Source: Eonycteris spelaea
Taxonomy: Eukaryota > Chordata > Mammalia > Chiroptera > Pteropodidae
Assembly (NCBI GenBank): GCA_003508835.1
Contig: PUFA01000165.1
Location: 1,517,001-1,581,000, forward strand
DNA: 64,000 nt
Direction of reading: 5' to 3'
Below, one piece after another: positions 1 through 12,175 of this stretch. The notes below the pieces were generated by a model. The model made no database searches, was not told the origin of the DNA, and was given only the letters and a program-made list of their open reading frames with translations. Position 1 is the first letter of the stretch, and each line of letters starts with the position of its first letter. Made by a program: the position numbers and the translations under genes.

Positions 1-2165
1 CTGAACAACAGCTCCTCCATATAGTCATGGCCAGTCCTCACAACCAATCAGCCCCAGGGTCAATCCCTCCCATTTATGAGTAAACAGCAATCAAAGCTCA
101 ACTACAACAGGAGAGCACACACAATTTACACAAAGGACACGCCTGGAGCACCCAGCTCAGGTGACCAGGGACACTGTGTCACTGGGCTCCACAAGACACA
201 TACTGTACCTAAGGCCACTCTACCAAGACTAGAAGGTATAGCAGCTCTACCTAATACATAGAAATAAACACAGGCAACCATAATGAGGAGACAAAGAAAT
301 ATGTTCCAGATGAAAGAATAGAATGAAGCTCCAGAAAAAGAACTGGAGAAAATGGAGAGAAGCAATCTACCAGATGCAGATTCAAGCACGGTTATAATGG
401 TTCTCAATGATTTCAGTGAGAACTTCAACAATGATATAGAAAACATAAAAAAGAACAATTCATAAATAAAGAATACAATAACTAAAATGAAGAATATTCT
501 AGAATCAATAGCAGATTAGAAGAAGCAGAGGACTGAATAAGTGATTTGGAAAATACAGTAGCAGAAAACATTCAATCAGAACGGCAACAAAAAAAGAATT
601 TAAAAAATGATAGTTTAAGTGGCTTTTGAGAAAACATCAAGCATAGCAACATTCCCATCATAAGGGTATCAGAAGGAGAAGAAAGAGAGCATTATTTGAG
701 GAAATAATGACTGAAAACTTCCCTACCTGGTGAAAGAATAGACATACAAGTCCAGGAAATGCAGATTCCCAAACAAGATGAACCCAGACACCTCATAATT
801 AAAATCCAAAGGTTAAATACAAAGAGAGAATCTTAAAAGCAGCAAGAGGAAGGCAGTTAGTACCTATAAAGAAACTCCCATAAGACTGTAAGCTGATTTC
901 TCAGTAGAAACTTTGGAGGCCAGAATGGATTGGCATGAAATATTCAAAATGATGAAAAAAGAGGACTTACTCAAAATTACTCTGCCCAGTAAGGCTATTA
1001 TTTAGAATTGAAGGACATATTTGATTTCTCTTCAAATAATATAAATCTTTTACCATTTACTAAAGATTTCCATGGAGAATAAAGGACAGATAAAGAGTTC
1101 CCCAGACAAGAAAAAGATAAAGGAGTTCATTGCCTTTTAACCAGTATTATCAGAAATGATAAAGGACTTATTTAAAAAGAAAAAGAAAAAAATAAAAAAT
1201 ATAAATTGACAATAACTGCATATCGATAATTACTTTAAATGTAAATGATTAAATACTCCAATCAAAAGGTATTAGGTAGCTGAATGGATAAGAAAACAAA
1301 GCCTATACATATGCTGCCTACAAGAGACTCTCTTCAGAATGAAATGCACACAGAGACTGAAAGTTAAAGAATGGAAACAGACATTTCATGAACATAGAAA
1401 CAACAACATGAAAAAGCTGGGGTAGCGATACTTATACTATACAAAGTAGACTTCAAAATAAAGGCTATAACAAGATATAAAGAAGGACCTAGTGATTCTA
1501 CTTCTGAGTATTTATCTGAAGAAACCCAGAACACAAATTTGAAAAGATGTACACATCCATATGTTTGTTGCAGCATTATTTACAATAGCTAATATATAGA
1601 AACAACCTAAGTGTCCATCAATAGATGAAAGGAGAGGTTTTGGTCAAGATGTTGAAGTAAAATAAAATTTTAAGTTATTAAAAAAGGAGATAAATAGATA
1701 AAGGGGAAGTTGTATATATACAATGGAATATTACCAGGCCATAAAAAGAATGAAATCTTGCCTTCTGCAACAACATGAATGGAGCTAGAGGGCATTACGC
1801 TAAGTGAAAAAAGTCAGAGGAACACAAATACCATATGATTTTACTGTACGTGGAATCTAAAAAACAAAATAAATGAACAGACAGACTCACAGAAAACATT
1901 TGGGGGATTGCCAGATGGGAGGTGAGTTGAGTGGGTTCAAAAGAGAGGGATTAAGAAGTACAAATTAGTAGTTACAAAATAATCATGGGGATATAAAGTA
2001 TAGAAAAGAGAATATAGTCAATAATATTGTAATAACTATTTATAGTGTCAGATGGGCACTAGATTTATCAGAGTGATCACTTTGTAAATTATATAAATGT
2101 CTAATCTTTATGTTGTACACCTGAAACTAATTTAATTTTGTAATTGAAAAATGAAAAATTATTTT
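1..2165 (+). mobile_element. Internally deleted L1 (element A), 5' end cut by window edge
   Basis: The stretch runs in L1 order: the end of a 5'UTR (1-300), ORF1 sequence (about 300-1130), the start of the ORF2 endonuclease (about 1200-1485), then an abrupt jump near 1486 into the C-terminal end of ORF2 and a 3'UTR ending near 2165. About 3 kb of ORF2, including the whole reverse transcriptase, is missing. ORF1 is broken by stops, so no protein is expected. The 3' end is of the type common in laurasiatherian L1s. The deletion point differs from that of the two mini-L1s further on, so this is either a separate deletion event or a post-insertion loss. Call as L1 is firm from ORF1, ORF2 and 3'UTR resemblance; subfamily is not assigned. 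Confidence 0.85.
1628..1690 (+). repeat. Tiny A-rich insertion inside L1 element A, flanked by 8-bp repeats
   Basis: Near the ORF2 C-terminal end of element A an extra segment of about 50 bp interrupts the L1 sequence. It is bounded by the direct repeat AAAGGAGA at 1628-1635 and 1683-1690 and ends in an A-rich run. Its beginning, GGTCAAGATGTTGAAGTA, resembles the extreme 5' tip of an L1. It looks like a miniature retro-inserted product, but it is too short to be sure. Confidence 0.4.
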
Positions 2166-2194
2166 TAAAAGGTATTATAAAAAGAAAAAAGGAA

Positions 2195-3640
2195 GTAATA
2201 ATAGAATTAAAAAAGAAATACAGATTTCTTAGAAATAATCTATTTTAAAGTTTATAGTCTATAGAAATTTATAAAACTCTATTGAAAGTACTAAATTAAT
2301 AGAAAGACATATTTAGCAGGCATTAATTCTTCATAAAAAGATCTTTAGATTCAGTGCAATCTTAATTGATCTCAAAAGTTTCTTTTTGGGGGGGGACTTG
2401 AAAATCTAATTCTAAAATTTATATGAAATAGAGCAGAGTTATAACAACAATTTAAAAGAAGAACCAGATGGGAATCTTATTCTGCCAAACATCAACACAT
2501 ATTATGAAGATATAATCATCAAGATAGTGTTATATGTCATAAGGATACATAAATAAACTACTGTGTGAGAATAGTGAATCTAGAAGCAAACCCCACATAT
2601 ATGGATACAGCTGGTGCTGTAAATGAGTGAGGAAAGGATGTACTATCCAAAAAATCGTGGTGGGACAGTTGGTTTCGATATAGAACAACATGAAGTTGGA
2701 TCCCTATCTCACACTATACATAAACCATTCCAGATGGTATTAAGAATTTAAATGTCCTTAAAACAACCCAACAGAAATTTAGACAAAACATTCAATAGAA
2801 AAAAATATACAAAGACACCAGCAGTCATTTCATAGGAAAGGAATTATAAATGTCCATAAAAATATAAAAATATGCTCAACTTCATTTGTTGTCAGAAAAA
2901 TGCAAATTCAAATTTCAGTGAGATACTATTTCACACTCGGTGGTTTGGCAAAAATCAGCAATCCAACAACACAAAGTGTTGCTAAGGAAACATAACAAAG
3001 AGAACTCTCCTATACAGCAAGTGGGAGCTTAAAATGACATACCCACTTTACAAAATACTATGATATTAGCTAGCAAAGTTGATCAAGTACATCCCCTGCA
3101 ATTTAGAAATTATTTTCTAAGAATATAATCTAGAGATAATCTTGCAAATGTGCATCCAGAGTCACATAAAAGTATTTTATAGGAGCAACATTGTTTGTAA
3201 TGGCAAAATGCTGGAAGCAATCCACATATCCATCAATAATAGAATAAAAAATTAATTGTTGTATATAAATTGGAACCCTATACAGGATGTGAGAGTGAAT
3301 GAACCATATAACCTGGAATTCTCAGGGATGTAGTATTCAACAAAGAAAATAAGTAAGTAACTGAAGAATAAGTGCAATATGATTCCATTTTCTTTAAGTC
3401 TCCAAACAGCCAAAACTAACAACATTTAGTTTAGGAAATGTGGCAAACCAATAAAGAAAAACAACAGAGTTGTGGTTTCTTCTAGGGGGAAAGAATGTGA
3501 GGAGTACAGTTGGGGATGGCCATAAAAGGAGGTTCAATTTTATTTATTTCATTTTATGGCAAATTTGTAAGTGTTCATTTTATTGTTACTACTACTGTTT
3601 TATATTTCTGGCCTAGTAATGTTACCTGGCTGGTAGTTAT
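2195..3640 (+). mobile_element. Old L1 fragment: ORF2 3' part and 3'UTR
   Basis: Strongly diverged L1 sequence follows element A. The recognisable parts are the ORF2 C-terminal segment, with the usual run of short blocks about aborted priming and hybrid proteins, and an old-type 3'UTR in the 3300-3640 stretch. No reading frame of useful length remains. The level of divergence is clearly greater than in element A, so this copy is older. The end is gradual and set by loss of resemblance, not by a visible poly(A). Confidence 0.65.
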
Positions 3641-4944
3641 TTTAGTTTTTGATCCTTTTGAAAGAGGCAATAAGCATTTTGAAATTTCAGTAAGTGGGGA
3701 AAGTAGCATGAAAGCCAACATATGACACTGACTAGAAAATACCAGAATTAAATAAACCAAGACATTGCCACTGCTCTGACTTGCCACACTCATGGCAGAT
3801 TTCGTACCCATCTTTTCTTTCCTTTTCTCAAAAATTCTCAGCATAAGACTCCAAACACCCACTCACAATCCATCAGTGTTGACAAGTGAAATACGACCTA
3901 TTTGCAAGCCCAGTTCTTGAGTTTAATGTCCTTAGCCACATTCATGCCAATGAGTTCAGGACTGCCAATCAGTCCATTCATAAAAGCCTGGAAAAAGTAC
4001 TATTCGGGTCAGGTGATCAACACTGAGAGGGAGGCCTGTGGTTTTTACCTAAGTCTCCAAACCTATCCTAACTTGAATTTATGTAATGGAAACAAAACTG
4101 CTCTTGTGCTAACCAAGCAACTGACTTCCATGCATAATATTTGTTTTGGGCCTGAGGATGCAGTTAGAGTTTAAAAAGCGAGAAATCAAATAAATCAGAT
4201 TCCTGCATTTTTTCTGTTTCCAGGTGACTCATAGATGATTCTTCATATTCTTGTTATCTTCTTGCAGGAAGAGATGCTTGTGTTTTCTATGACTCACACT
4301 TTACAGGAAAGAGGTGGGAGCTATGAGGGATCACTTTCTTCTACTCCCGTCATTAGTGCAAGTCCATGAAATGGGAACATAAGCTGTTGTCTTTATTCTT
4401 CATTTGCTTCTCTGCACCAGAGGGAGGGTAGTTTCTGTGAGTGATGATTCAGCCTGAGTGTGACATTCACTGATCTGCAATTCTTTCCTGTGCAGGGTTA
4501 ATGTATTAAACTTTATGACACATATGTGGCCTATCTTTTGGGCATTCTAGTTTCAGCTGAGAGTAAGGTTTCATCATTTTTCTTGACCCTCTGTGGGGCT
4601 TATCATCTCCATGCAGGTCTCAAGTCTAGCCCTAGGGGAGGGAGTAAACAGGCCATTTGGGCCTTAGGGCCATGCCAAATAAGGAAGGCCAGTGTTGCCA
4701 CTAATAAAGCTTATGTTATTACTTGTTATCTTACTTTCTTTTTTTTTTTCTTCCTTTATTGGGTCTAAAGGTGTGATTATTTCTATTCCTCAGACTATAG
4801 TACAAGGTGAGATGAAAGCTAGCCTTGACTTTGATTAACAAATTAAAATGGAGAATTAGTGCAAATCAATAGGTGCTGTCATAAGCTATAGATGGAAGAA
4901 TCCAAAAACCAACATGCAGGTCATATTTTAGTGCAACACATTAA
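3641..4944. other. No recognisable feature
   Basis: No coding frame with gene-like character and no repeat that I recognise. It contains only short T-runs (for example near 4737-4750). Probably intergenic or intronic single-copy DNA. Confidence 0.5.
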
Positions 4945-5125
4945 GGATAATAATATCTAACATTTATTGAACCACTTACTAGGAGCCAGATACTGTTCTA
5001 AGTGCCTTACATTGATTGGCTCATTTAATTAATTCATAATAGCCCAACTAGGTAGGTGTTTTAATTATCTCCATTTTACAGATAAAGAAATAAGGCAAAA
5101 GAAGTTAAGCAGGCAGACCTCAACC
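4945..5125 (-). repeat. MIR SINE, antisense
   Basis: The order of conserved MIR blocks is present in reverse: the 'aacatttattgaaccactta' block, the 'gttctaagtgccttacat' block, the 'ctcatttaattaattcataa' block and the 'ccattttacagataaagaaa' block. MIR is an ancient tRNA-derived SINE of mammals. No function is implied. Confidence 0.85.
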
Positions 5126-5149
5126 AGAGGACAAGCTCATCATTTCCTT

Positions 5150-5479
5150 TCTCACGTAATGATTATTAGCTTAGACATAAGTCTAAAGGCTACTGCAACA
5201 TTTAATAAAGTTATAGTACCCATTCAGTCTTTCAAGTATTCAGTCTACAAGAACGAATCCAGTGCTTACCAGAAGCCAAAGACACAGATATTAAAAAGTG
5301 GTGAAAAACAAGATTCTTGTCTTTAAGAAGCTTATATTTTATACAATTCAATAATAGAAACCATGGCTTTTTGAAGAAATAACTGATTTTAGGGCTGAGG
5401 CAGGAAAAATATAAGATGAGCCTGTAGCATCTTAAATAACCAGAAATTAAGTAATTAATTTCTTAGGAGTCAATCTGAA
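5150..5479. other. Old unassigned repeat-like sequence and linker
   Basis: The 5230-5345 part resembles the block that also flanks the full-length L1 insertion (17190-17280 joined to 23827-23900), with words such as 'acaagattcttgtctttaag'. I cannot name the family. The rest has no recognisable feature. Confidence 0.3.
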
Positions 5480-6242
5480 AGTGTTCCTGATGCTCAAAGA
5501 TAGAACAAGTTGAATAAGACCTGAAACTGTAAAACTCCTAAAAGTAAGAACTGAAATTGTAGAATTTCTAGAAGAAAACAGGGAGTAACCTCCTTGACAT
5601 TGGTCTTGGCAATGATTTTTTTTTTTTTTTACATTTGATACTGAAAGCAAAACAACAAAAAACAAAAATAAACAAGTGAAAAAACATAAACTTAAAAGTG
5701 TTTATACAGCAAAGGGAACTATCAAAGAAATGAAAGGATAACCTGAATGGGAGAAAATATTTGCAAGACATAAAAATAGGCAATACATTCATGAAAAGGT
5801 GCTCAGTATCACTAACCATCAAGAAAATGCAAGTCAAAACCACAATGAGATATCACCTCACACTTGTTAGAATGGCCATTATCAAAAAGACAAGAAATAA
5901 CAAGTGTTCACAAAGATACGGAGAATAAGGAAGGCTTGTGCTGCTAAGGAAGCCTTGTGCGCTGTTGACGGAAATGTAAACTAGCACAGCCACTGATAGG
6001 GAATAGTGTGGTGGTTCCTCAAGAAATAACAATAGAATTATCAGGTGATCTGGTAATTCCACTTCCGGGTAAATATGCAAAGAAAATTAAATCATTATCT
6101 TGAAGAGATATCTGCACTCACATGTTTATATCAGTATTCACTATCCCCAAGGTATGTAAACAATCTTAGTGTTTGCTGGCAGATGAATGGATACAAAATG
6201 TAATTATATATATTATTCGGGCTTGAAAAAGAAGGAGAATTC
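5480..6242 (+). mobile_element. Old L1 fragment (ORF2 C-terminal), host of a younger L1
   Basis: Diverged L1 ORF2 C-terminal sequence, including the 'aaccacaatgagatatcacc' block (around 5840-5860) and the block leading into the 3'UTR near 6200. It stops abruptly at about 6242 where the 5' tip of another L1 begins. Matching old 3'UTR sequence reappears at about 12176, so the younger element appears to have landed within this one. Confidence 0.7.
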
Positions 6243-6699
6243 TGGTTCAAGAGGGCAAGGTGGGAAGATCCTGAACTCACCACCAGTCATGAACACATTG
6301 TATCTAAGGCTATATGTGGAATAATTTCCTTTGAAGAAAAACCCAAAAGTTAGCTGAGTGACTCCTACACATTGAGAAAAACAGAAAAATCCCTACATCA
6401 TAGCCAGTAGAAGAAGATGAGACATGATCTTACCATTAATCCCATCTGTGGTGTGAGACCTATAATCAAGAGGGAACTCAAAACCTGTAATACTTTCTTC
6501 CTGAGGTGAGCCTTTCATTTTAAAGATTTGTACCTAAGAGATAAATCCCCAAAACATCTAGCTTTGAAAGCCAACGGAGATCATGTCCACAAGATCCACA
6601 AGGCCATAGAAAATTAAGAAAGATCTGTTAAAGGCTGTTTGTGCACTTGGACTCACCACCCCAGGGACCAGCACAGAGACACTTTATTGAGGCATGCGC

Positions 6700-8320
6700 A
6701 GATTTCATGTGAAAGAGGCTTATTTATCTTTTTAAAAAATTATTTATTTTCAATTATAGTTGACACTTGACATTATTTTATATTAATTTCAAGTGTACAG
6801 CATAGTTGTTAGACATATATATATAACTACAAGGTGATCCTGCTGAATTAGTCTAGTACCTACCTGGCTCTATATAGTTATAACGATATTATTGACTATA
6901 TTCCATATGTTGTAGATTACATCCCCTTGACTATTTCATGACTACCAAGTTGTACTTCTTATTCCATTCATCTTTTTCACCCAGGTCCCCATCCCCCCTA
7001 TCATTCTGCAACCATGAGTCTGTTTCTGTTTTGTTTATTTATTTATTTTGTTCTTTAGATTCCACATTGAGTGGTATCTATGGTAGCTTATTTGCTTATC
7101 TTAACTTAAAGTGTAGGCAAGCATCTAATTTTATAAGGCATCTCAGGGCCTGATGCGGCAGAGAGGATGGTGAGCATCATCTTTATACTCTCCCTCTGCC
7201 TTACTCCAGCTCACCGATATCTCCTTGAAAGAGCTTGCACCCCTCTCTGAGGTCCCACACAATGTAACCAATGGAGAAAGAGTCTCTTCAACAGCTACCA
7301 CCCGAGGGCACAGCAAGACGCAACAGTCTGAAGAGCACAGTCTTCATGTGAAAGAGGCATATTAGCTTACTTCATAGCTGTGGAATGAGGGTCAGACTTC
7401 TAATTAAACACACATAAAGACCTACTGTAATCTTTTCCATAGATCTCAGGGGGTGGGGCTTATCTTTGAGTTCTCCTTCTGCTATGCTCCAGAGTACCAG
7501 TGTCTCTTAAAGAGAAACTTTACATATGTCTGATGTCCTGGTTTTTGTGGCTGCTGCTCAGGGGTTGCTTCTTGATTACTGGGCTCTGGTGGTCAAAGGG
7601 ACTTGTGTAGAAACATTCTCTGGAACTGTAACAGTCAGAGAGATAGTTCTTGGCTGGCTACCATCACCAGGGCACTGTACACAGCAAAGTGAAACACCCC
7701 CAGTCTTTCTGTGAAAGAAGCCTGTTTGTTTGTTCTGGAGCTTTGGCCAGAAGAGCAGTCTTCTGTTTTAACCCACATTTCACACATACATTTAGGGGCT
7801 TACAAGATTCTCTCAGGGGATGGAGGCTGGTGGTCATCATCTTAGTACTCTCCCTCTGTCTTGCTTCAGCATGTGGTATCTCCTGGAAAAGAGCTTGTAC
7901 CCTCATTTGCTGTCCCAATTGTTAGTGGCTGTTGCTCAGGGGACACCTCTATGTTTCCTGGCTCTGGTGGTCAGTGGGGCTTATGCTCGCTGGCCCCATA
8001 GAACTTTAACCAATGAAGGAGACTTCTTAGCAGCTACCACCCCCAGGATATAGAGGCAACAGACTGAAGTGTCTAGGCTTTCTGTGAAACAGGCCTATTT
8101 TATTATATTCATAGCTGCCCCCTGAGGTGCAGGCTTCTAATTAAACACATATATAAAGATCCACTGTAATCCTCTCCAGAGACCTTGGAAGGTGGGCAAT
8201 ATTTTTTCACCTTTTTTCCATCACACTCCAGAGCACCAGTATCTCCTGCACAGAAGCTTGTACACACATCTGGTGTACTGCTTTTTGTGGCTGCCACCCA
8301 GAGGATGCCTTTGCATACAT
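6700..8320 (+). repeat. About 365-bp tandem units in an L1 5'UTR
   Basis: Four related units can be aligned by eye, starting near 6703 (interrupted), 7343, 7708 and 8068 (partial). Each begins with a 'tgtgaaagaggcctattt'-like block; units 2 and 4 share 'ttctaattaaacacacata', and most carry a 'cagtatctcctg..agagcttgtac' block and a 'ggctgctgctcagggg' block. The array sits between the L1 5' tip and ORF1, so it is best read as internally repeated promoter or 5'UTR sequence. Tandem 5'UTR monomers are well known in mouse L1; whether this lineage's L1 is known to have them I cannot check. Confidence 0.7.
6727..7100 (-). mobile_element. L1 3'UTR fragment inserted into the first 5'UTR unit
   Basis: The sequence is the reverse complement of an L1 3' end, with a T-rich left edge (poly(A) on the minus strand). 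It splits the first tandem unit. A near-match GCTTATTT occurs on both sides (about 6718-6725 and 7086-7093), consistent with a target-site duplication. Confidence 0.65.
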
Positions 8321-8639
8321 TAAAGGTTGCTACCTGAGGGTCTAACTTCCAATCAGTTAATCTAGATGCTAACTGAGATCCTCACTCTTGGGACATTGGC
8401 AGGTCTTGGAACATCTCAACTACTGAAAGTCACTAAAAGTAATGTAGGTATCTAGGACAATCACAAAGATTTAAGAGGCAACCAAGAGCTAGGGCTGTGT
8501 TGAACAATAATGTTTATGACCTACTCAAGTCCACTTCTTCAAGACTAAGGGAGTTGGTTATTTTATCTAATGCATAGAAACCAACACAGAGTGTTAGGAA
8601 AATGAAAAAACAGAGATAAAACCTAAGAAAAAAGTCCTT

Positions 8640-9360
8640 AATGAAATGGAGATAAGTTGCTGTTGGTTTTTACCTGATAAAGAGTTCAAAATAATGATCA
8701 TAAACATGCTTGCCAAACTCAGGGAAAGGATGGATGAACACACTGAGGATTTCAACAAAATACCATATAGAAGTCCCAGAGCTGAAGATTATAATAATGG
8801 AACTAAAAAAATACAGTTGATGAAGCAGAAGAAAGGAAAATACAGGGCAGTGGAAATCACCAATCAGCATAACAAAAAGAAAAAAAATTAAGTGAGAATA
8901 GTTTAAAGGACTTATAAGACAACATGAAGGAGACCAACATGTTATAGAGGTCCCAGAAGAAGAAGAAGAGAGAGAAAGGGGCAGAAAATTTATTTGAAAA
9001 AAATAATAGCTTAAAACTTCTATGATCTGCAGAAGAAAACAGACACCCAGATTTACAAAGCCCAGAGAGTTCCAAATAAGATGAACCTAAAGAGACACGC
9101 AGCAAGAAAAATTATAATTAAATTGTTAAAAGTTAAAGACAAAGATTGAGTTTTAAGAGCAATAAGGGAATAATAACTTGTTATGTACAAGGAAAATCCC
9201 AGAAAACAATCAGCAGATTTTTCAGCAGAAACTTTGCAGGTCAGAAGGGAGGGGCTCCATAGATGCAAGGCTCTAAAAGAAAAAAAACTTTCAATAAAGC
9301 TTATCCTATACAGCATAGTTGTCAATCTGATTTGAAGAGAAAAATAAAAAGTAGCAAAAG
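8640..9360 (+). pseudogene. L1 ORF1 remnant
   Basis: ORF1-like sequence with a coiled-coil type region (8690-8880) and a degraded C-terminal RNA-binding region (about 9060-9250). Several stops and frameshifts break it; the longest remaining forward frame is 81 codons at 8646-8891. In an intact L1, ORF1 makes an RNA-binding chaperone that coats the element's RNA. This copy cannot. Confidence 0.6.
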
Positions 9361-10511
9361 TAGTGATAACTACAATAGTTAGTTAAGGAATACACAAGAT
9401 CAAAAGATGTAAAATGTGATATCAAAAACATAAAACATGGGGAAGGGAGTAAAAATCCAGAGCTTTCAAATGTGTTCAAATTTAAGTTGTTATCAACTTA
9501 AAATAGACTGCTGTAAGTATGAGTTGTTATATATAAGCCTCATAGTAACCATAAAGCAAAAACATATAGTAGATATAGAAAAGAGAAAGAGATCAAAATG
9601 TGTCACTAAAGAAATCACGTAGGAAGAGAGTAAGAGAATAAGAAAGAAACAGATAGGAATGACAATATACCTGAAAACAATTAACAGAATGGCAATAACT
9701 ACATACTCTTCAATAATTACTTTAAATGTAAATAAACTAGATTCTCCAACCAAAAACCAGAATAGCTGGATGGATTAAAAAAAAAAAACACAACAATTAT
9801 ATGTTGCCTACAAGAAGCTCACTTCAGATGTAAGGACACAGACTGAAAATGAAGGGATGGAAAAAAGCAGATGGAAACAAAACAAAATTGGGGTTGATAT
9901 ACTTATATCAGACAAAATAGACTTTAAAACAAAGACTATAATAAGAGAGGAGGAAGGACAGTATATAATAATAAAAGGATCAGTCTAACAAGAAGATATA
10001 ATATTTATAAATATTTATGCACCCAACATAGGAGCACCTATATATAAAGCAAGTATTACCAAACCAAAAGGGAGAAATAGAAAGTAATACATAATAGTAG
10101 GAGACTATAATACCCCACTTTCATCAATGGAAGATCATCTAGACAGAATAAGGAAGCATCAGCCTTAAATAACATGTTAGATCAGATTGACTTAATGGAT
10201 AGTTACAGAATATTTCAAAAAATATCCAAAAGCAACAAAAACACATTCTTCTCAAGGGCACATGGAACATTTTCCAGGATAGATTATACGTTAGGCCACA
10301 AAACAAATCTTAATATATTTAAGAACATTAAAATTGTATCAAGCATCCTTTCTGATTACAGTGGTATGAAACTAGAAATCAATTACAAGAAGAAAACTGG
10401 AAAGTTCAGAAATATGTGAAGATTAAACAGCATGCTCCTGAACAATTAATGGGTCAACAAGAAATCAAAAAAGAAATTAAAAAATATCTTGATCAAATGA
10501 AAATGGAAATA

Positions 10512-10630
10512 TAGTTGACCCTTCTACAATGCAGAGGTTAGAGGTACAGACCACCTGCAATGTTTAAAATCTATGTATAACACAAGTCTGCCCTCCACAT
10601 CTTCTGATTCTGAACTGTGGGTTGAAAAAA
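10512..10630 (+). mobile_element. Tigger-type DNA transposon fragment 1
   Basis: Begins with 'tagttgacccttctacaatg', the terminal-repeat type of Tigger/pogo elements, preceded by TA. Only about 118 bp is present before a second Tigger-like start. The family moves as DNA with a TA target. This one is non-autonomous. Confidence 0.65.
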
Positions 10631-10918
10631 TAGTTGACCCTTGAACAATGCAGGTTTGAATTGTGCATGTCCACTTATACACATGCAGGGACTTGGTCTC
10701 AGGATACCACACAGGTACCAAAATCTGAAGATTCTAAAGTCCCTTATATAAAATGTCACAAAGCAATGCATATAGTTGACCTTCTGCCTCCACAGATTCA
10801 ATTAACCACAGATTGCAAACCCAGGGAGATGAAGGGCTGACTGTATATTTATTGAAAAAATATATGTATAAGTGGGCCTGCACAGTTCGAACCTGCACTG
10901 TTTAAAGGTCACCTGTAT
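10631..10918 (+). mobile_element. Tigger-type non-autonomous DNA transposon
   Basis: The left end reads 'agttgacccttgaacaatgc' and the right end is its imperfect reverse complement ('ctgtttaaaggtcacctgta'), with internal blocks such as 'agatgaagggctgactgta'. TA dinucleotides sit at both borders. No transposase is encoded. It was inserted within L1 ORF2. Confidence 0.75.
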
Positions 10919-12175
10919 TAGTAAGGAAATTGAATAAGCAATCAAAAACCTCCTAACAAAGAAAAGTCTAAAAGCAGACAGATTCAGTGGTAAATTCTAC
11001 CCAACATTTAAAGAATAATTAATACCCATTCTTCTAAAACTCTTTGAAAAAACAGAAGAGAAAGAAATGCTTCCAAACTCATTTTACAGGGACAGCATTG
11101 CCTTTTAAAACCAAACATTAAAACCAAACAATGATGCAATGAGTAAAGAAAAATATAGGCTGATATCCCTAATGAACATAAATACAAAAATTCTTAAAAA
11201 GTATTAATAAACCCAATTGAAAAAGATAGTAAAGAGATCATACACAATGATCAAGTGGGATTTAGTTCAGGGATGCAAAGATGGTTCGATAATCCACAAA
11301 TCAAACAAAAAGATGGACAAAAATCATATGATCATCTCAATAGATTAAAAAAAAAGAACTTGACAAAATTTAACATCCATTTATGATAAAAACTCAACAA
11401 CGTGGGGTTAGAGGGAATGTACCTCAACATAATAAAGGCCATAGATGAAAAGTCTACATCAAATATCATACTCAACAGTGAAAAGCTGAAAGCTTTTCTT
11501 CTAAGATCAAGAATAAGACAAAGATGGCCACTCTCACCACTTCTATTTAACATAGTATTGAAAGTCCTAGCCAGAGAAATTAGGCAATAAAAAAAGCAAA
11601 AGTCATCTAAATTGGAAAAGAAGAAGTAAACTGTCACTATTTGCAGAAGATATGATGTTATGTATAGAAAACCTAATGATTTTACCCAGACTGTTAGAAC
11701 TCATGAACAAATTCAGTAGTAATAGGATACAAAATTGATATTCAGAAGTAGGTTGTATTTTTATACACCAATAATAAACACTAGAAAGAGAAATTAAGAA
11801 AACGATCTCATCTGCAATTGATTCGAAAAGAATAACGTACCTGGGAATAAATGTAATCAATGAGGTAAAAGGGCTGTACACTAAAAATTATAAGACATTA
11901 ATGAAAGAAATTGAAGACACAAATATATGGAAAGATATCTCATATTCATGGATCGGAAGAATGGATATTATTAAAATGTTCATACCACCCAAAACAATAA
12001 ACAAATTCAATGCAATCTCTACCAAGATTCCAATTGCATTTATCAGAGATATTAAACAAATAATACTAAAATTGATATTGAACCATAAAAAACCCTGAAT
12101 AGCCACAATGATTTTGAGAAAAACAAAACAAAACAAAACTAAACTAAACTAAACTAAAGGCATCACATTCCTGAT

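Larger units (their letters stand above)
6243..12175 (+). mobile_element. Long L1 with tandem-unit 5'UTR, 3' end missing
   Basis: The 5' tip at about 6243 carries the L1-type start (a 'caaggtgggaagatcctgaa' block). A long 5'UTR with tandem units follows to about 8320, then ORF1 remnants (about 8640-9360), then ORF2 from about 9690. ORF2 stops near 12175, in the middle of the region after the reverse transcriptase, and is joined directly to old L1 3'UTR sequence, so the 3' end was lost by deletion. Two Tigger-type fragments interrupt ORF2, and an L1 3' fragment interrupts the 5'UTR. The element is dead. Confidence 0.8.
9690..12175 (+). pseudogene. L1 ORF2 remnant with mutated RT motif
   Basis: ORF2 sequence runs from the endonuclease start (about 9690) through the reverse transcriptase. 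The catalytic motif normally read as Phe-Ala-Asp-Asp is Phe-Ala-Glu-Asp here (11640-11651). Stops, frameshifts and the Tigger fragments at 10512-10918 break it further. A small (AAAAC/AAACT) microsatellite lies at 12119-12158. It ends at about 12175 without thumb or Cys-rich region. Confidence 0.7.

Noticed and set aside
6700..8320. Satellite DNA array
   Set aside because: The units sit between an L1 5' tip and ORF1, so an L1 5'UTR explains them better.
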